Shown: positions 6,966 to 14,001, counted from the first letter of the stretch. The stretch: 14,001 nucleotides of DNA from CAZEFK01 sp964511405 (GCA_964511405.1 CAZEFK010000191.1:1-14001), one strand, 5' to 3'. Notes: generated from the letters alone by a model not told the origin. Made by a program: numbers and translations.

Positions 6966-7008
6966 GATGCCAGCCCGTCCCGTCAACGTCCCATAAGGGG
7001 CCCTGCCC

Positions 7009-8181
7009 GTGACTGCACCGCTGCTGCCGATCTATGCCCGCTACGACATCGCCTTCGAGCGGGGCGAAGGTCCCTATCTGTTCGGGCAGGACGGGCGACG
7101 CTACCTGGACTTCGCCTCGGGCATCGCGGTCACGGCCCTGGGCCACGCGCACCCGCATCTGGTGGCGGTGCTCAAGGCCCAGATCGAGAAGCTGTGGCAC
7201 ACCTCGAACCTGTTCCGCATCCCGGGCCAGGAGCGGCTGGCCGAGCGGCTGGTCGCCGCGACCTTTGCGGACCTGGCGTTCTTCTGCAATTCCGGCGCCG
7301 AGGCGGTCGAGGCCGGGGTCAAGATGGTGCGCAAGTACCAGCACGACACCGGCCATCCCGAGCGCAACCGCATCATCACCTGCCAGCAGGCGTTCCACGG
7401 CCGCACGCTGGCGACCATCTCGGCCGGCGGCCAGGAGAAGTACCTCAAGGGCTTCGCGCCGCGGGTCGAGGGCTTCGACCAGGTGGCGTTCGGCAATTTG
7501 AACGAGCTGCGCGCCGCCATCACCCCGGCGACGGCCGGCATCCTGGTCGAGCCGATCCAGGGCGAAGGCGGCATCCGCGCGGCCTCGCCGGAGTACCTGC
7601 AGGGCCTGCGCGCGGTCGCCGACGAGTACGGCCTGCTCCTGATGTTCGACGAGGTCCAGAGCGGCATGGGCCGGAGCGGCAAGCTGTTCGCCCATGAGTG
7701 GGCCGGCGTGACGCCCGACGTCATGGCGGTCGCCAAGGGCCTGGGCGGCGGCTTCCCGGTGGGGGCGCTGCTGGCCACGTCCAAGGCCGCGGTCGGCATG
7801 GTGCCGGGGACCCACGGCACCACCTTCGGCGGCAATCCGCTGGCCATGGCGGCGGCCAACGCGGTGCTTGATGTCATGCTCGCCGACGGCTTCCTGGACG
7901 GCGTGGTGCGCATCGGCGCGCTGCTGAAGGGCCGCATGGCCGCGGTCGCCGCGGCCCATCCCAAGCTGTTCGAGGAAGTCCGCGGGGTCGGTCTGCTGCT
8001 TGGCCTGAAATGCGTGGTGCCGGCGGGCGACATGGTCAACAAGCTGCGCGACGCCGGCCTGATCACCGTCAGCGCCGGCGACAACGTGGTGCGATTGCTG
8101 CCGCCGCTGATCATCGGCGAGGCGCAGGTCGAGGAGGCCGTGCGCATCGTGGACTCGGTGGCTCGGGACTGGGTGATGTGA
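7009..8181 (+). CDS. argD: Acetylornithine aminotransferase
   Basis: A 390-residue PLP-dependent class III aminotransferase, cytosolic, converting N-acetylglutamate semialdehyde and glutamate to N2-acetylornithine and 2-oxoglutarate in arginine synthesis; many homologues also act as succinyldiaminopimelate aminotransferase. Visible features: YLDFASGIAV (32-41), the phosphate-binding FCNSGAEA (92-99), FHGRTLAT (129-136), the ILVEPIQGEGG block (178-188), FDEVQSGMGR (213-222, Asp214 contacting the PLP nitrogen), the Schiff-base Lys243 in MAVAKGLGGGFP and the TTFGGNPLA segment. The GTG start at 7009 follows an AAGGGG about 8 bases upstream and gives the usual N-terminus LPIYARYDI. It is first in a coupled run with argF and hslO. 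Close relatives such as succinylornithine or other class III transaminases are excluded mainly by the argF neighbour. Confidence 0.96.
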   Translation: MTAPLLPIYARYDIAFERGEGPYLFGQDGRRYLDFASGIAVTALGHAHPHLVAVLKAQIEKLWHTSNLFRIPGQERLAERLVAATFADLAFFCNSGAEAVEAGVKMVRKYQHDTGHPERNRIITCQQAFHGRTLATISAGGQEKYLKGFAPRVEGFDQVAFGNLNELRAAITPATAGILVEPIQGEGGIRAASPEYLQGLRAVADEYGLLLMFDEVQSGMGRSGKLFAHEWAGVTPDVMAVAKGLGGGFPVGALLATSKAAVGMVPGTHGTTFGGNPLAMAAANAVLDVMLADGFLDGVVRIGALLKGRMAAVAAAHPKLFEEVRGVGLLLGLKCVVPAGDMVNKLRDAGLITVSAGDNVVRLLPPLIIGEAQVEEAVRIVDSVARDWVM

Positions 8182-9080
8182 TGCCCCGGCACTTCCTGGA
8201 CCTGCACCAGATCGACGCCGGCGCGCTCCGGGGCATCATCGAGGAGAGCCGCCGCGGCAAGGCGGCCGGGCGCGATCCGGCGATGCGGCCGCTAGCCGGC
8301 CGGACCCTGGCGATGATCTTCGAGCGGCCGTCGACCCGCACCCGGGTCTCGTTCGAGGTGGCGATGAAGCAGCTCGGCGGCGACGTCGTGGTGCTGCGGC
8401 CGGAGGAGATGCAGCTCAAGCGCGGCGAGACCATGGCCGACACGGCGCGGGTGCTGTCGCGCTATGTCGACGCGATCATGATGCGCACCGGCAACGAGGC
8501 GACCCTGCACGAGCTGGCCGACGCCGCCACCGTGCCGGTGATCAATGGCCTGACCAACCGCAGCCATCCCTGCCAGGTCATGGCTGATATCATGACCTTC
8601 GAGGAGCATCGCGGTCCGATAACCGGGCGCACGATCGCCTGGTCGGGCGATCCCAACAATGTCTGCGCGAGCTGGGTCCACGCCGCGGAGCGCTTCCGCT
8701 TCGGCCTGCGCGTGGCGGCGCCCGCCGAGCTGGCGCCGCCCGCCGACCTGGTGGACTGGGCGCGCGAGTGTCAGGTCCCGGTGGCGTTCGGCCACGATCC
8801 GGTGGCGGCCGTGCGCGGCGCCGACCTGGTGATGACCGACACCTGGGTGTCGATGGGCGACAACGGTGCCAACCGGCACAACCTGCTGGCTCCGTTCCGC
8901 GTCGACGAGGCGCTGATGGCCCAGGCCCGGCCGGACGCGCTGTTCATGCACTGCCTGCCCGCCCACCGCGGCGAGGAAGTGACCGATGCCGTGATCGACG
9001 GGCCGCAGTCGGTGGTGTTCGACGAAGCCGAGAATCGGCTGCACGTGCAGAAGGGCATTCTGGCCTGGTGTCTCGCCTGA
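8181..9080 (+). CDS. argF: Ornithine carbamoyltransferase
   Basis: A 299-residue cytosolic enzyme forming citrulline from ornithine and carbamoyl phosphate in arginine synthesis. The carbamoyl-phosphate site is intact: STRTR (51-55), MRTGN (101-105) and HPCQ (129-132). The ornithine site shows VMTDTWVSMGD (217-227), and the catalytic loop reads HCLPAHRG (257-264, Cys258). Length is at the short end of the 300-335 range but complete. Its ATG overlaps the argD stop by one base (TGATG), so translation is coupled, and its last 13 bases overlap hslO. HCLPAHRG together with SMGD fits an anabolic ornithine enzyme rather than aspartate carbamoyltransferase; no arc genes are nearby to suggest a catabolic role. 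Confidence 0.97.
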   Translation: MPRHFLDLHQIDAGALRGIIEESRRGKAAGRDPAMRPLAGRTLAMIFERPSTRTRVSFEVAMKQLGGDVVVLRPEEMQLKRGETMADTARVLSRYVDAIMMRTGNEATLHELADAATVPVINGLTNRSHPCQVMADIMTFEEHRGPITGRTIAWSGDPNNVCASWVHAAERFRFGLRVAAPAELAPPADLVDWARECQVPVAFGHDPVAAVRGADLVMTDTWVSMGDNGANRHNLLAPFRVDEALMAQARPDALFMHCLPAHRGEEVTDAVIDGPQSVVFDEAENRLHVQKGILAWCLA

Positions 9081-10057
9081 CCTCGAGTCCCGGGCTGCGG
9101 TCGGGCGCCGACGGCAAGCTCGTCGGCGACGATCTGCTGCAGCCGTTCCAGATCGAGGATCCCGGCCTGCGCGGGCGGCTGGTGCGGCTCGGCCCCAGCG
9201 TCGACCGCGTGCTCAGCGCCCATGCCTATCCCGAGCCGGTGGCGACGCTGCTGGGCGAGACGCTGGCGCTGGCCGTGGCCCTCGCCGGCGCGCTCAAGTT
9301 CGACGGCGTGTTCACGCTGCAGACCCGCGGCGACGGGCCGATCTCGATGCTGGTGGCCGACGTCACCTCGGGCGGCGACCTGCGCGGCTACGCCTCGTTC
9401 GACGCCCAGCGCCTGGCGGCGGCGGTGGCCGGTCCGATCGAGGCGCCGGTGCCGCGGCTGCTCGGCGCCGGCCATCTGGCCTTCACCGTCGACCAGGGCA
9501 GCGATACCGACCGCTATCAGGGCATCGTCGAGCTGATCGGCGCCACCCTGGCCGACTGCGTCCACCATTACTTCCGCCAGTCCGAGCAGCTGCAGGCCGC
9601 GGTCCGGCTGGCCTGCGGCCGGCCAGGTGGCCAATGGCGGGCCGGCGCCCTGATGCTGCAGCGCCTGCCGGCCGCCGGCGGCATCCGGGTGCCGCGCGAC
9701 CTGGCCGGGGACGGCACGCCTGATTGGGATGACGACGACGGCGACGACGACTGGCGGCGCTCGCTGCTGCTGATGGGCTCCAGCACCGTGGCCGAGCTGA
9801 TCGATCCCGACTTGTCGCCGAGCGACTTGCTGTTCCGCCTGTTCCATGAGGACGGCGTCCGCGTCTACCCGGTGCAGCCGGTGCGCGCCGGCTGCCGCTG
9901 CTCGCGCGAGCGGGTGGTGACGGTGCTCGGCGCCCTGCCGCGGGACGAGGTCGAAAGCCTGAAGGTCGACGACCGGATCGAAGTGACCTGCGAGTTCTGC
10001 AATACCCGCTATGTGTTCAGCGACGCCGATCTCGCCGCCATCTACGCCCCGAAATAG
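9068..10057 (+). CDS. hslO: Redox-regulated chaperone Hsp33
   Basis: A 329-residue cytosolic holdase that is activated when oxidants and heat release zinc from its C-terminal cysteines. The N-terminal body has GDGPISMLVADV (88-99) with GDLRGYA (103-109), and the zinc site is CxC (Cys276, Cys278) plus CEFC (Cys308, Cys311), the four expected ligands. An Asp-rich stretch at 219-228 (DWDDDDGDDD) interrupts the middle of the protein, where many alphaproteobacterial homologues have a shorter acidic linker. The GTG at 9068 is chosen because it is the only reasonable start before the conserved region; it overlaps argF by 13 bases in another frame, suggesting coupling, and has no close ribosome binding site. 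Placement after argDF is a known alphaproteobacterial arrangement. Confidence 0.94.
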   Translation: MSRLTSSPGLRSGADGKLVGDDLLQPFQIEDPGLRGRLVRLGPSVDRVLSAHAYPEPVATLLGETLALAVALAGALKFDGVFTLQTRGDGPISMLVADVTSGGDLRGYASFDAQRLAAAVAGPIEAPVPRLLGAGHLAFTVDQGSDTDRYQGIVELIGATLADCVHHYFRQSEQLQAAVRLACGRPGGQWRAGALMLQRLPAAGGIRVPRDLAGDGTPDWDDDDGDDDWRRSLLLMGSSTVAELIDPDLSPSDLLFRLFHEDGVRVYPVQPVRAGCRCSRERVVTVLGALPRDEVESLKVDDRIEVTCEFCNTRYVFSDADLAAIYAPK

Positions 10058-10071
10058 CAGAGGCCCGACCG

Positions 10072-10653
10072 GTGCTCCGTCCGTTCCTGATCCTCTTGGT
10101 GCTGGCGCTGGCCGGCTGCGCCGGCCCGCCGCCGGCGCCCCAGCAGTTCCCGCAGATCACGTTCCAGCAATTCGGCCAGATCCCGCTGCGCGTGGGCAGC
10201 ATCGAGGTGGTGCGGGCCTACCAGCCGCCGATGGCGCCGCCCAATGTCGAGCATCTGTTCCCGGTCAGCCCGCTGGAGATGGCGGCCCGCTGGCCGCTCG
10301 AGCGGCTGAAGGCGGTGGGCGGCCCCGACCGGGCGCGCTACACGGTCAAGCGGGCCAGCGTGATCGAGGTGCAGCTGCCCCAGGACACCGGGCTGCGCGC
10401 GGCGTTCACCAAGCAGCAGTCGCAGCGCTATGACGCGGTGATCGACGTCGAGCTGGAGATCCTCGACGAGCGCGGCTTCCGCCAGGCGAGCGTCACCGCC
10501 CATGCCGAGCGCAGCCAGTCCGTGCGCGAGGACACCACCCTGGCCGAACGCAACAAGATCTGGTTCGACATGGTCGACGCCATGTCGCGCGACCTCAATG
10601 CCGAGCTCCAGCGCAACGTCGAAGGGGCGCTGGGGCGCTACCTGGCGTTCTGA
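10072..10653 (+). CDS. Predicted lipoprotein of unknown function
   Basis: A 193-residue protein with a signal peptide of hydrophobic residues 2-13 and a classical lipobox LAGC, lipidated at Cys16. A Pro-rich linker (CAGPPPAPQQ) follows. The mature domain has an SPLEMAARWPLERLKAVGG segment, strands around YTVKRASVIEVQL and YDAVIDVELEIL, and a helical C-terminus rich in charged residues (KIWFDMVDAMSRDLNAELQ). I recognise no named family with confidence. The GTG at 10072 has an AGAGG about 8 bases upstream and lies 14 bases after hslO, so it is probably the last gene of the argD-argF-hslO run. It ends 26 bases before the convergent folE stop. Localisation to the periplasmic face of a membrane is well supported; a role in envelope stress or assembly would be guesswork. 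Confidence 0.82.
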   Translation: MLRPFLILLVLALAGCAGPPPAPQQFPQITFQQFGQIPLRVGSIEVVRAYQPPMAPPNVEHLFPVSPLEMAARWPLERLKAVGGPDRARYTVKRASVIEVQLPQDTGLRAAFTKQQSQRYDAVIDVELEILDERGFRQASVTAHAERSQSVREDTTLAERNKIWFDMVDAMSRDLNAELQRNVEGALGRYLAF

Positions 10654-10679
10654 GCTGTCACCCAGCCGGGGTCGGTGGG

Positions 10680-11318
10680 CTACGCCGCCCCGGTGCCGCT
10701 CTGCGGCGTGCCGATCATGGCCAGGAACTCGCGCCGCGTCGTCGGATCGGTGCGGAAGGCGCCGAGCATGCGGCTGGTGACCATGGCGACGCCCGGCTTG
10801 TGGATGCCGCGCGTGGTCATGCACTGGTGCTGGGCCTCGATGACCACCGCCACGCCCTTGGGCTGCAGCACCTGCTCCAGGGTGTTGGCGATCTGCGCCG
10901 TCATCTTCTCCTGGATCTGCATGCGCTTGGCGAACGCCTCGACCAGCCGCGCCAGCTTGGAGATGCCGACGACGCGGCGCTCGGGCAGGTAGGCGACATG
11001 GGCGCGCCCGATGATCGGCGCCAGATGGTGCTCGCAATAGGATTCGAAGCGGATGTCGCGCAACAGCACCATCTCGTCGTAGCCGTCGGTCTCCTCGAAG
11101 GTCCGCTGCAGCATGTCGAGCGGGTCCTGGCCGTAGCCCGAGAACCACTCCTCATAGGCGCGGACCACGCGGCCCGGCGTGTCGGCCAGCCCCTCGCGGG
11201 TCGGGTCGTCGCCGGCCCAGCGGATCAGCGTACGCACCGCCTCCTCGGCTTCGGCCCGGGACGGGCGGGCGGCGGGAACGGGCGTGGGAAGCCGGCGACG
11301 GGCCGTGGCACTGCTCAC
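10680..11318 (-). CDS. folE: GTP cyclohydrolase I, FolE type
   Basis: A 212-residue cytosolic enzyme converting GTP to 7,8-dihydroneopterin triphosphate, first step of tetrahydrofolate synthesis and a precursor step for queuosine. The zinc ligands are Cys95 and His98 in SYCEHHLAP and Cys166 in QHQCMTTRG. Other family marks are the REGLADTPGRV block (41-51), HVAYLPERRVVGISKLARLVEAF in pieces (107-129), RMQIQEKMT (132-140) and the C-terminal RREFLAMI. The GTG at 11318 has AGAGG 7 bases upstream; the frame stays open further up but that part looks non-coding and overlaps apaG. The first 20 residues are a low-complexity extension. It follows apaG on the same strand after 55 bases and converges with the lipoprotein gene on its left. 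Confidence 0.97.
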   Translation of the reverse strand: MSSATARRRLPTPVPAARPSRAEAEEAVRTLIRWAGDDPTREGLADTPGRVVRAYEEWFSGYGQDPLDMLQRTFEETDGYDEMVLLRDIRFESYCEHHLAPIIGRAHVAYLPERRVVGISKLARLVEAFAKRMQIQEKMTAQIANTLEQVLQPKGVAVVIEAQHQCMTTRGIHKPGVAMVTSRMLGAFRTDPTTRREFLAMIGTPQSGTGAA

Positions 11319-11373
11319 GTTGAAACCTCTTCGGTGAAAGCGGTCGGACCGCGCGCGATCCGCGCGACGGCCG

Positions 11374-11766
11374 TCACTGCAGGCGGATGGCCTCGTGTGG
11401 CGAGTCCAGCGAGAACGCCGGCACCGCCACGTCGAAGCGGTCGCCTGATGCGGTCTCCATCTGGTAGGTCCCGACCATGATGCCGCTGGGGGTCGGCAGC
11501 GGCGTGCCGCTGCGGTACTCGAAGCTGTCGCCCGGCCGCAGCACCGGCTGCTCGCCGACGACGCCGGGTCCGCGCACTTCCTGCACCCGGCCACGATTGT
11601 CGGTGATCCGCCAATGCCGCGTGATCAGCTGCACGGTCTCGCTGCCTTCGTTCTCGATCTTGACCCGGTATTCCCAGACGAAATGATCGTCGGACGGGGT
11701 TGATTGCTCGTCCAGGAAGCGGGGGACGACAGTGACCGTGATCGAGCGCGTGGTCTGGCGATACAT
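11374..11766 (-). CDS. apaG: ApaG family protein
   Basis: A 130-residue single-domain protein of the ApaG family, a fibronectin type III-like beta sandwich also found in F-box proteins. In Salmonella (as CorD) it was associated with Co2+/Mg2+ handling and in E. coli it sits beside apaH; the molecular role is unsettled. The family pattern is plain: ITVTVVPRFLDEQS (9-22), FVWEYRVKIENEG (29-41), ITRHWRITDNRG (49-60), the glycine-rich RGPGVVGEQPVLRPG (66-80), FEYRSGTPLPTPSG (83-96) and MVGTYQME. The ATG at 11766 gives the expected length but has no strong ribosome binding site. It probably shares a transcript with folE. The 131 bases between it and the terminator on the right should hold its promoter, though I find no good hexamers there. 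Confidence 0.94.
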   Translation of the reverse strand: MYRQTTRSITVTVVPRFLDEQSTPSDDHFVWEYRVKIENEGSETVQLITRHWRITDNRGRVQEVRGPGVVGEQPVLRPGDSFEYRSGTPLPTPSGIMVGTYQMETASGDRFDVAVPAFSLDSPHEAIRLQ

Positions 11767-11897
11767 GACAAGCAAGTCGGCTGCCGCCGGACCGCTCGGG
11801 CGGCCGCGACGATGGTTGACGGACCCGCTCGGCTGAACGGTCCTCTTGATATGGAAAATGCGCCGGCAAAGTCCACCTCGGCAAGTCGGACGCCGGC

Positions 11898-11928
11898 AAA
11901 AAAAGCCGCGCGCCGAATGGCGCGCGGC
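11898..11928 (-). terminator. Rho-independent terminator of the OmpA-type lipoprotein gene
   Basis: On the minus strand a perfect 10-base-pair stem GCCGCGCGCC / GGCGCGCGGC with a four-base loop ATTC is followed at once by seven T. It begins about 35 bases after the stop of the OmpA-type lipoprotein gene and separates it from apaG-folE. There is no T-run on the plus-strand side, so it acts in one direction. Confidence 0.95.
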
Positions 11929-11962
11929 GACAGGCTGATCGCGCCGCGGCGACGGCCCGCGG

Positions 11963-12814
11963 CTATTGAATGTCGATCTCGACGAACCGGTTCTGCGGAT
12001 CGCGCACGCCCTTGCGGGTCGGCACGCGCGGCTGGCTCTCGCCGACGCCCGAGGCCGAGATCTGGCCGGTCGGGACGCCGCGCTGGACCAGCGCCGTGCG
12101 CACGGCATCGGCCCGGCGCAACGAGAGCCGCTGGTTGTAGCTGGTCGGGCCGGACAGGTCGGCATGGCCGACCACCACGATGCGGGCGCTGGCGTTGGCC
12201 TTGATCGCGGCCGCCGCCTGGTCGACCACCTGGTTCGCCTCCGGCGTCAGCGTGGCGCTGTCCCAATCGAAATAGATATAGAAGGTGCGGGCGGCCGCGG
12301 GGGCGGGGGCCGGCTGCGGCGCGGGCGGGGTCTGGGCGACCTGGGTCAACTCGGCGACGGCGTTCTCGAAGGCGCCGCGGCAGGTGCCGATGTCGGCGGT
12401 CTGCCAGTTCTCCACCACTTCCTCATGCCAGCAGTCATAGGCAGCTTGCGCCTTGGCGGCGAGCTGCGGCTTGGCCGAGCGGTTGTTGTTGAAATCCAGG
12501 GCCTGGAGCAGCCTGGCCCGGGCATCGGCCAGCTGGGGCGCCCAGGCGGCCGGAACCCCGCCGGGATCATCGGGCGCGACATCCTGGCCGTTGGCCGCCG
12601 CCAGCGTCTTGGCGCCATAGCGGCCGGCGCTGGGCCAGTCATATTGCATGTCGTTCTGGAATCCGGTGAGCGACTTGTACTGGTCGGCGAGCGACTGGGT
12701 GAAGCCGGGGCCCGGGCTGGTCGGCGTGACTTTGGCCTGCTGAACCTCATAGGCGCCGCAGCCGGCCAGCAAGGCGGTGGCCGCGCCCATCGATAAAATA
12801 TTGACAAATCGCAT
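11963..12814 (-). CDS. OmpA-domain (peptidoglycan-associated) lipoprotein
   Basis: A 283-residue outer-membrane-type lipoprotein. Residues 1-19 are a lipoprotein signal ending LLAGC (lipidated Cys19). Residues about 20-185 are an alpha-helical region I do not recognise, with two cysteines (in YDCWHEE and GTCRGAF). A Pro/Ala linker (PAPQPAPAPAAA) precedes a C-terminal OmpA-like peptidoglycan-binding domain starting at FYIYFDWDSATLT, with VVGHADLSG, the NQRLSLRRADAVRTAL helix and a final NRFVEIDI, the usual order of Asp and Arg diaminopimelate contacts. The ATG at 12814 has GGGAG six bases upstream; longer readings lack this. It is not Pal: no tol genes adjoin and the N-terminal part is far longer. 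It follows nadC by 106 bases and ends at a strong terminator. Confidence 0.9.
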   Translation of the reverse strand: MRFVNILSMGAATALLAGCGAYEVQQAKVTPTSPGPGFTQSLADQYKSLTGFQNDMQYDWPSAGRYGAKTLAAANGQDVAPDDPGGVPAAWAPQLADARARLLQALDFNNNRSAKPQLAAKAQAAYDCWHEEVVENWQTADIGTCRGAFENAVAELTQVAQTPPAPQPAPAPAAARTFYIYFDWDSATLTPEANQVVDQAAAAIKANASARIVVVGHADLSGPTSYNQRLSLRRADAVRTALVQRGVPTGQISASGVGESQPRVPTRKGVRDPQNRFVEIDIQ

Positions 12815-12920
12815 AGTCGTCTCCCGAAAGCCGGCACCCGCGCCCGGGGGTCGACCGGCATGGCGCGGCAAGCGGCGCACCCAAAGAACGTGTCGCGACC
12901 AATCTGGTTCGTGGAAATTG

Positions 12921-13805
12921 CTACGCATCGGCACGGGGCAGTGCGGCGCGGTGATCGAGCCCGATGTCGAGCGCCCGGACGCTGTGGGTCAGCCAGCCCA
13001 GCGACAACAGATCGACCCCCGTCGCCGCCACCGCCGCCGCGGTGGCCGGGGTGATGCCGCCCGACGCTTCCGTGACCGCCCGGCGGCCGACGCGCGCCAC
13101 CGCCGTCCGCAGGTCGTCCAGGCTCATATTGTCCAGCAGCACGGCATCGACGCCGGCGTCGAGCGCGTCGCCGAGCTGGTCCAGCCGGTCGATTTCGACC
13201 TCGATCTTGACCAGATGGGCCACCGCCGCCCGGGCCCGCTCCACGGCCGGCCGGACCCCGCCGGCCACGGCGATGTGGTTGTCCTTGATCAGGACGGCGT
13301 CGTCGAGGCCGAAGCGGTGATTGGCGCCGCCGCCGATGCGCACGGCCTGCTTCTGCAGGGCGCGCAGCCCGGGCAGGGTTTTCCGGGTGCAGGTGACCCG
13401 GGCGCCGGTGCCGCGGATCGCGTCGACCACCGCGGCCGTCGCCGTGGCGATGCCGCTCAGGTGGCAGAGCAGGTTGAGGGCCGTGCGCTCGGCGGTCAGG
13501 ATGCCGCGCGCCGGGCCGTGGACCTCGGCGATGCTATCACCGGCGGCGAGGCGGCTGCCATCGGGCCGGGCGACGTCGACCGCGATCGCCGGGTCGATCA
13601 GGCGGAACGCCAGGATCGCGGCGTCCAGCCCGGCGACCACACCCGCTTCGCGCGCGGCGAGCGTCGCTCGCATGCGCAGATCGGGCGGCACGATCGCATC
13701 GGTGGTGAGGTCGCCGGCGCGGCCGAGGTCCTCGATCAGCGCCGCGCGGACCACGGACTCGATCAGGATGGCGGGCAGGATGGCGGGCAGGAGGGTTACG
13801 GTCAT
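12921..13805 (-). CDS. nadC: Nicotinate-nucleotide pyrophosphorylase (quinolinate phosphoribosyltransferase)
   Basis: A 294-residue cytosolic enzyme joining quinolinate and PRPP to give nicotinate mononucleotide, CO2 and pyrophosphate in de novo NAD synthesis. Type II PRTase family marks are EDLGRAGDLTT (25-35), AERTALNLLCHLSGIAT (105-121), the substrate-binding TRKTLPGLR (140-148), GGGANHRFGL (158-167), IKDNHI (173-178), KIEVEID, LLDNM and EASGGI. The ATG at 13805 lies three bases after the nadB stop (TGA-GCC-ATG), with GGAG in the end of nadB serving as ribosome binding site. The first 15 residues carry a duplicated LPAI from a 12-base tandem repeat, an addition ahead of the conserved domain. 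nadA was presumably on the far side of nadB or elsewhere; it is not visible. Confidence 0.97.
   Translation of the reverse strand: MTVTLLPAILPAILIESVVRAALIEDLGRAGDLTTDAIVPPDLRMRATLAAREAGVVAGLDAAILAFRLIDPAIAVDVARPDGSRLAAGDSIAEVHGPARGILTAERTALNLLCHLSGIATATAAVVDAIRGTGARVTCTRKTLPGLRALQKQAVRIGGGANHRFGLDDAVLIKDNHIAVAGGVRPAVERARAAVAHLVKIEVEIDRLDQLGDALDAGVDAVLLDNMSLDDLRTAVARVGRRAVTEASGGITPATAAAVAATGVDLLSLGWLTHSVRALDIGLDHRAALPRADA
13764..13791. repeat. 12-base tandem repeat in the nadC start region
   Basis: CAGGATGGCGGG occurs twice in exact tandem (13764-13775, 13776-13787) and begins a third time (CAGG). On the coding strand it encodes a repeated LPAI within residues 6-13 of NadC, upstream of the conserved fold, so copy-number change would be in frame. 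Confidence 0.85.
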
Positions 13806-13808
13806 GGC

Positions 13809-14001
13809 TCAGGCTCCCATGCGGTCGGCCGGCACGACGCCGGCGATCGGGTCGAGGCGCTGGCGGCTGCGCCGGCCCGGGCCAGCGGCGGTGTCGCCAC
13901 CCAGGCCAGTGGCCGTGTCGCAGTCCGTGCGGCAGTGGCCGCCGCGGCTCTCGGTGCGGCTGAGGGCGGCCGAGGCGACCATCAGCCCGACCAGCGCCGG
14001 G
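13809..14001 (-). CDS. nadB: L-aspartate oxidase, C-terminal end only
   Basis: The last 63 residues of the FAD enzyme that oxidises L-aspartate to iminoaspartate, which NadA condenses to quinolinate for NadC. The diagnostic piece is ASAALSRTESRGGHCRTD (residues 9-26 of the visible part), the conserved ALxRxESRGxHxRxD segment that ends the NadB/succinate dehydrogenase flavoprotein fold. After it the protein has a glycine- and threonine-rich stretch made of two similar eight-residue units (DTATGLGG, DTAAGPGR) and a short tail. Succinate dehydrogenase subunit A has a related motif, but the tight link to nadC settles the choice. The upstream part lies beyond the right edge. Confidence 0.93.
   Translation of the reverse strand, partial: PALVGLMVASAALSRTESRGGHCRTDCDTATGLGGDTAAGPGRRSRQRLDPIAGVVPADRMGA
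13872..13919. repeat. Imperfect 24-base tandem repeat in nadB
   Basis: Two adjacent 24-base blocks (13872-13895 and 13896-13919) agree at 18 positions and encode DTAAGPGR and DTATGLGG in NadB, just after the conserved arginine/histidine segment. This looks like an in-frame duplication that has drifted; in such GC-rich DNA a looser origin is possible. Confidence 0.6.

Noticed and set aside
5337..6986. Minus-strand open frame of about 550 codons overlapping hutI in another frame
   Set aside because: Arg/Pro-rich translation without any domain; it is a frame-shifted shadow of hutI.
12815..12920. Promoter for the OmpA-type lipoprotein in the gap after nadC
   Set aside because: I found no -35/-10 pair with reasonable spacing on the minus strand; the gene may be read from nadBC or from a promoter I cannot recognise.

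Overview
The window is GC-rich chromosomal DNA from a bacterium, most likely an alphaproteobacterium (Rhodospirillales-like by general character; that rank is a guess). The reasons are the Usg-family small protein, a COX15-type heme A synthase, an argD-argF-hslO cluster, ApaG and FolE side by side, and a CIRCE element in front of groES-groEL. Coding density is high, genes change strand often, and many genes overlap by a few bases. I see no tRNA, rRNA, CRISPR array, insertion sequence, integrase or phage gene, so this reads as ordinary core genome.

Layout. 1-730: the groES-groEL heat-shock operon on the minus strand (groEL cut by the window edge), with a CIRCE operator and a candidate promoter upstream. 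891-3067: plus-strand usg, a secreted RNase T2 and ctaA (heme A synthesis for cytochrome oxidase). 3020-4339: a minus-strand TRAM-domain, iron-sulfur RNA methyltransferase of the RlmD/TrmA family, whose 3' end overlaps the ctaA 3' end by 48 bases. 4396-5630: hutG (N-formylglutamate deformylase) coupled to a small lipoprotein gene. 5627-6841: hutI (imidazolonepropionase) on the minus strand, converging on that pair. The two histidine-degradation genes therefore face each other across one lipoprotein gene; hutH, hutU and hutC are not in the window.

7009-10653: a tight plus-strand run of argD, argF, hslO (Hsp33) and a lipoprotein gene, with 1-base and 13-base overlaps and a good sigma-70-like promoter (TTGACA-17-GATATT) in the hutI/argD divergent gap. 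10680-11766: minus-strand apaG then folE (GTP cyclohydrolase I). 11898-11928: a textbook intrinsic terminator for the minus-strand gene above it. 11963-12814: an OmpA-domain lipoprotein. 12921-14001: nadB (3' end only) followed by nadC, the NAD synthesis pair that turns aspartate into nicotinate mononucleotide together with NadA.

Nothing here amounts to a new biological system. The points worth a second look are small: inverted repeats in two divergent promoter gaps, an RNA methyltransferase with no conventional start codon, two lipoproteins of unknown function next to metabolic genes, the OmpA-type lipoprotein with an unrecognised cysteine-containing N-terminal part, an acidic insertion in Hsp33, and short in-frame tandem repeats in NadB and NadC.
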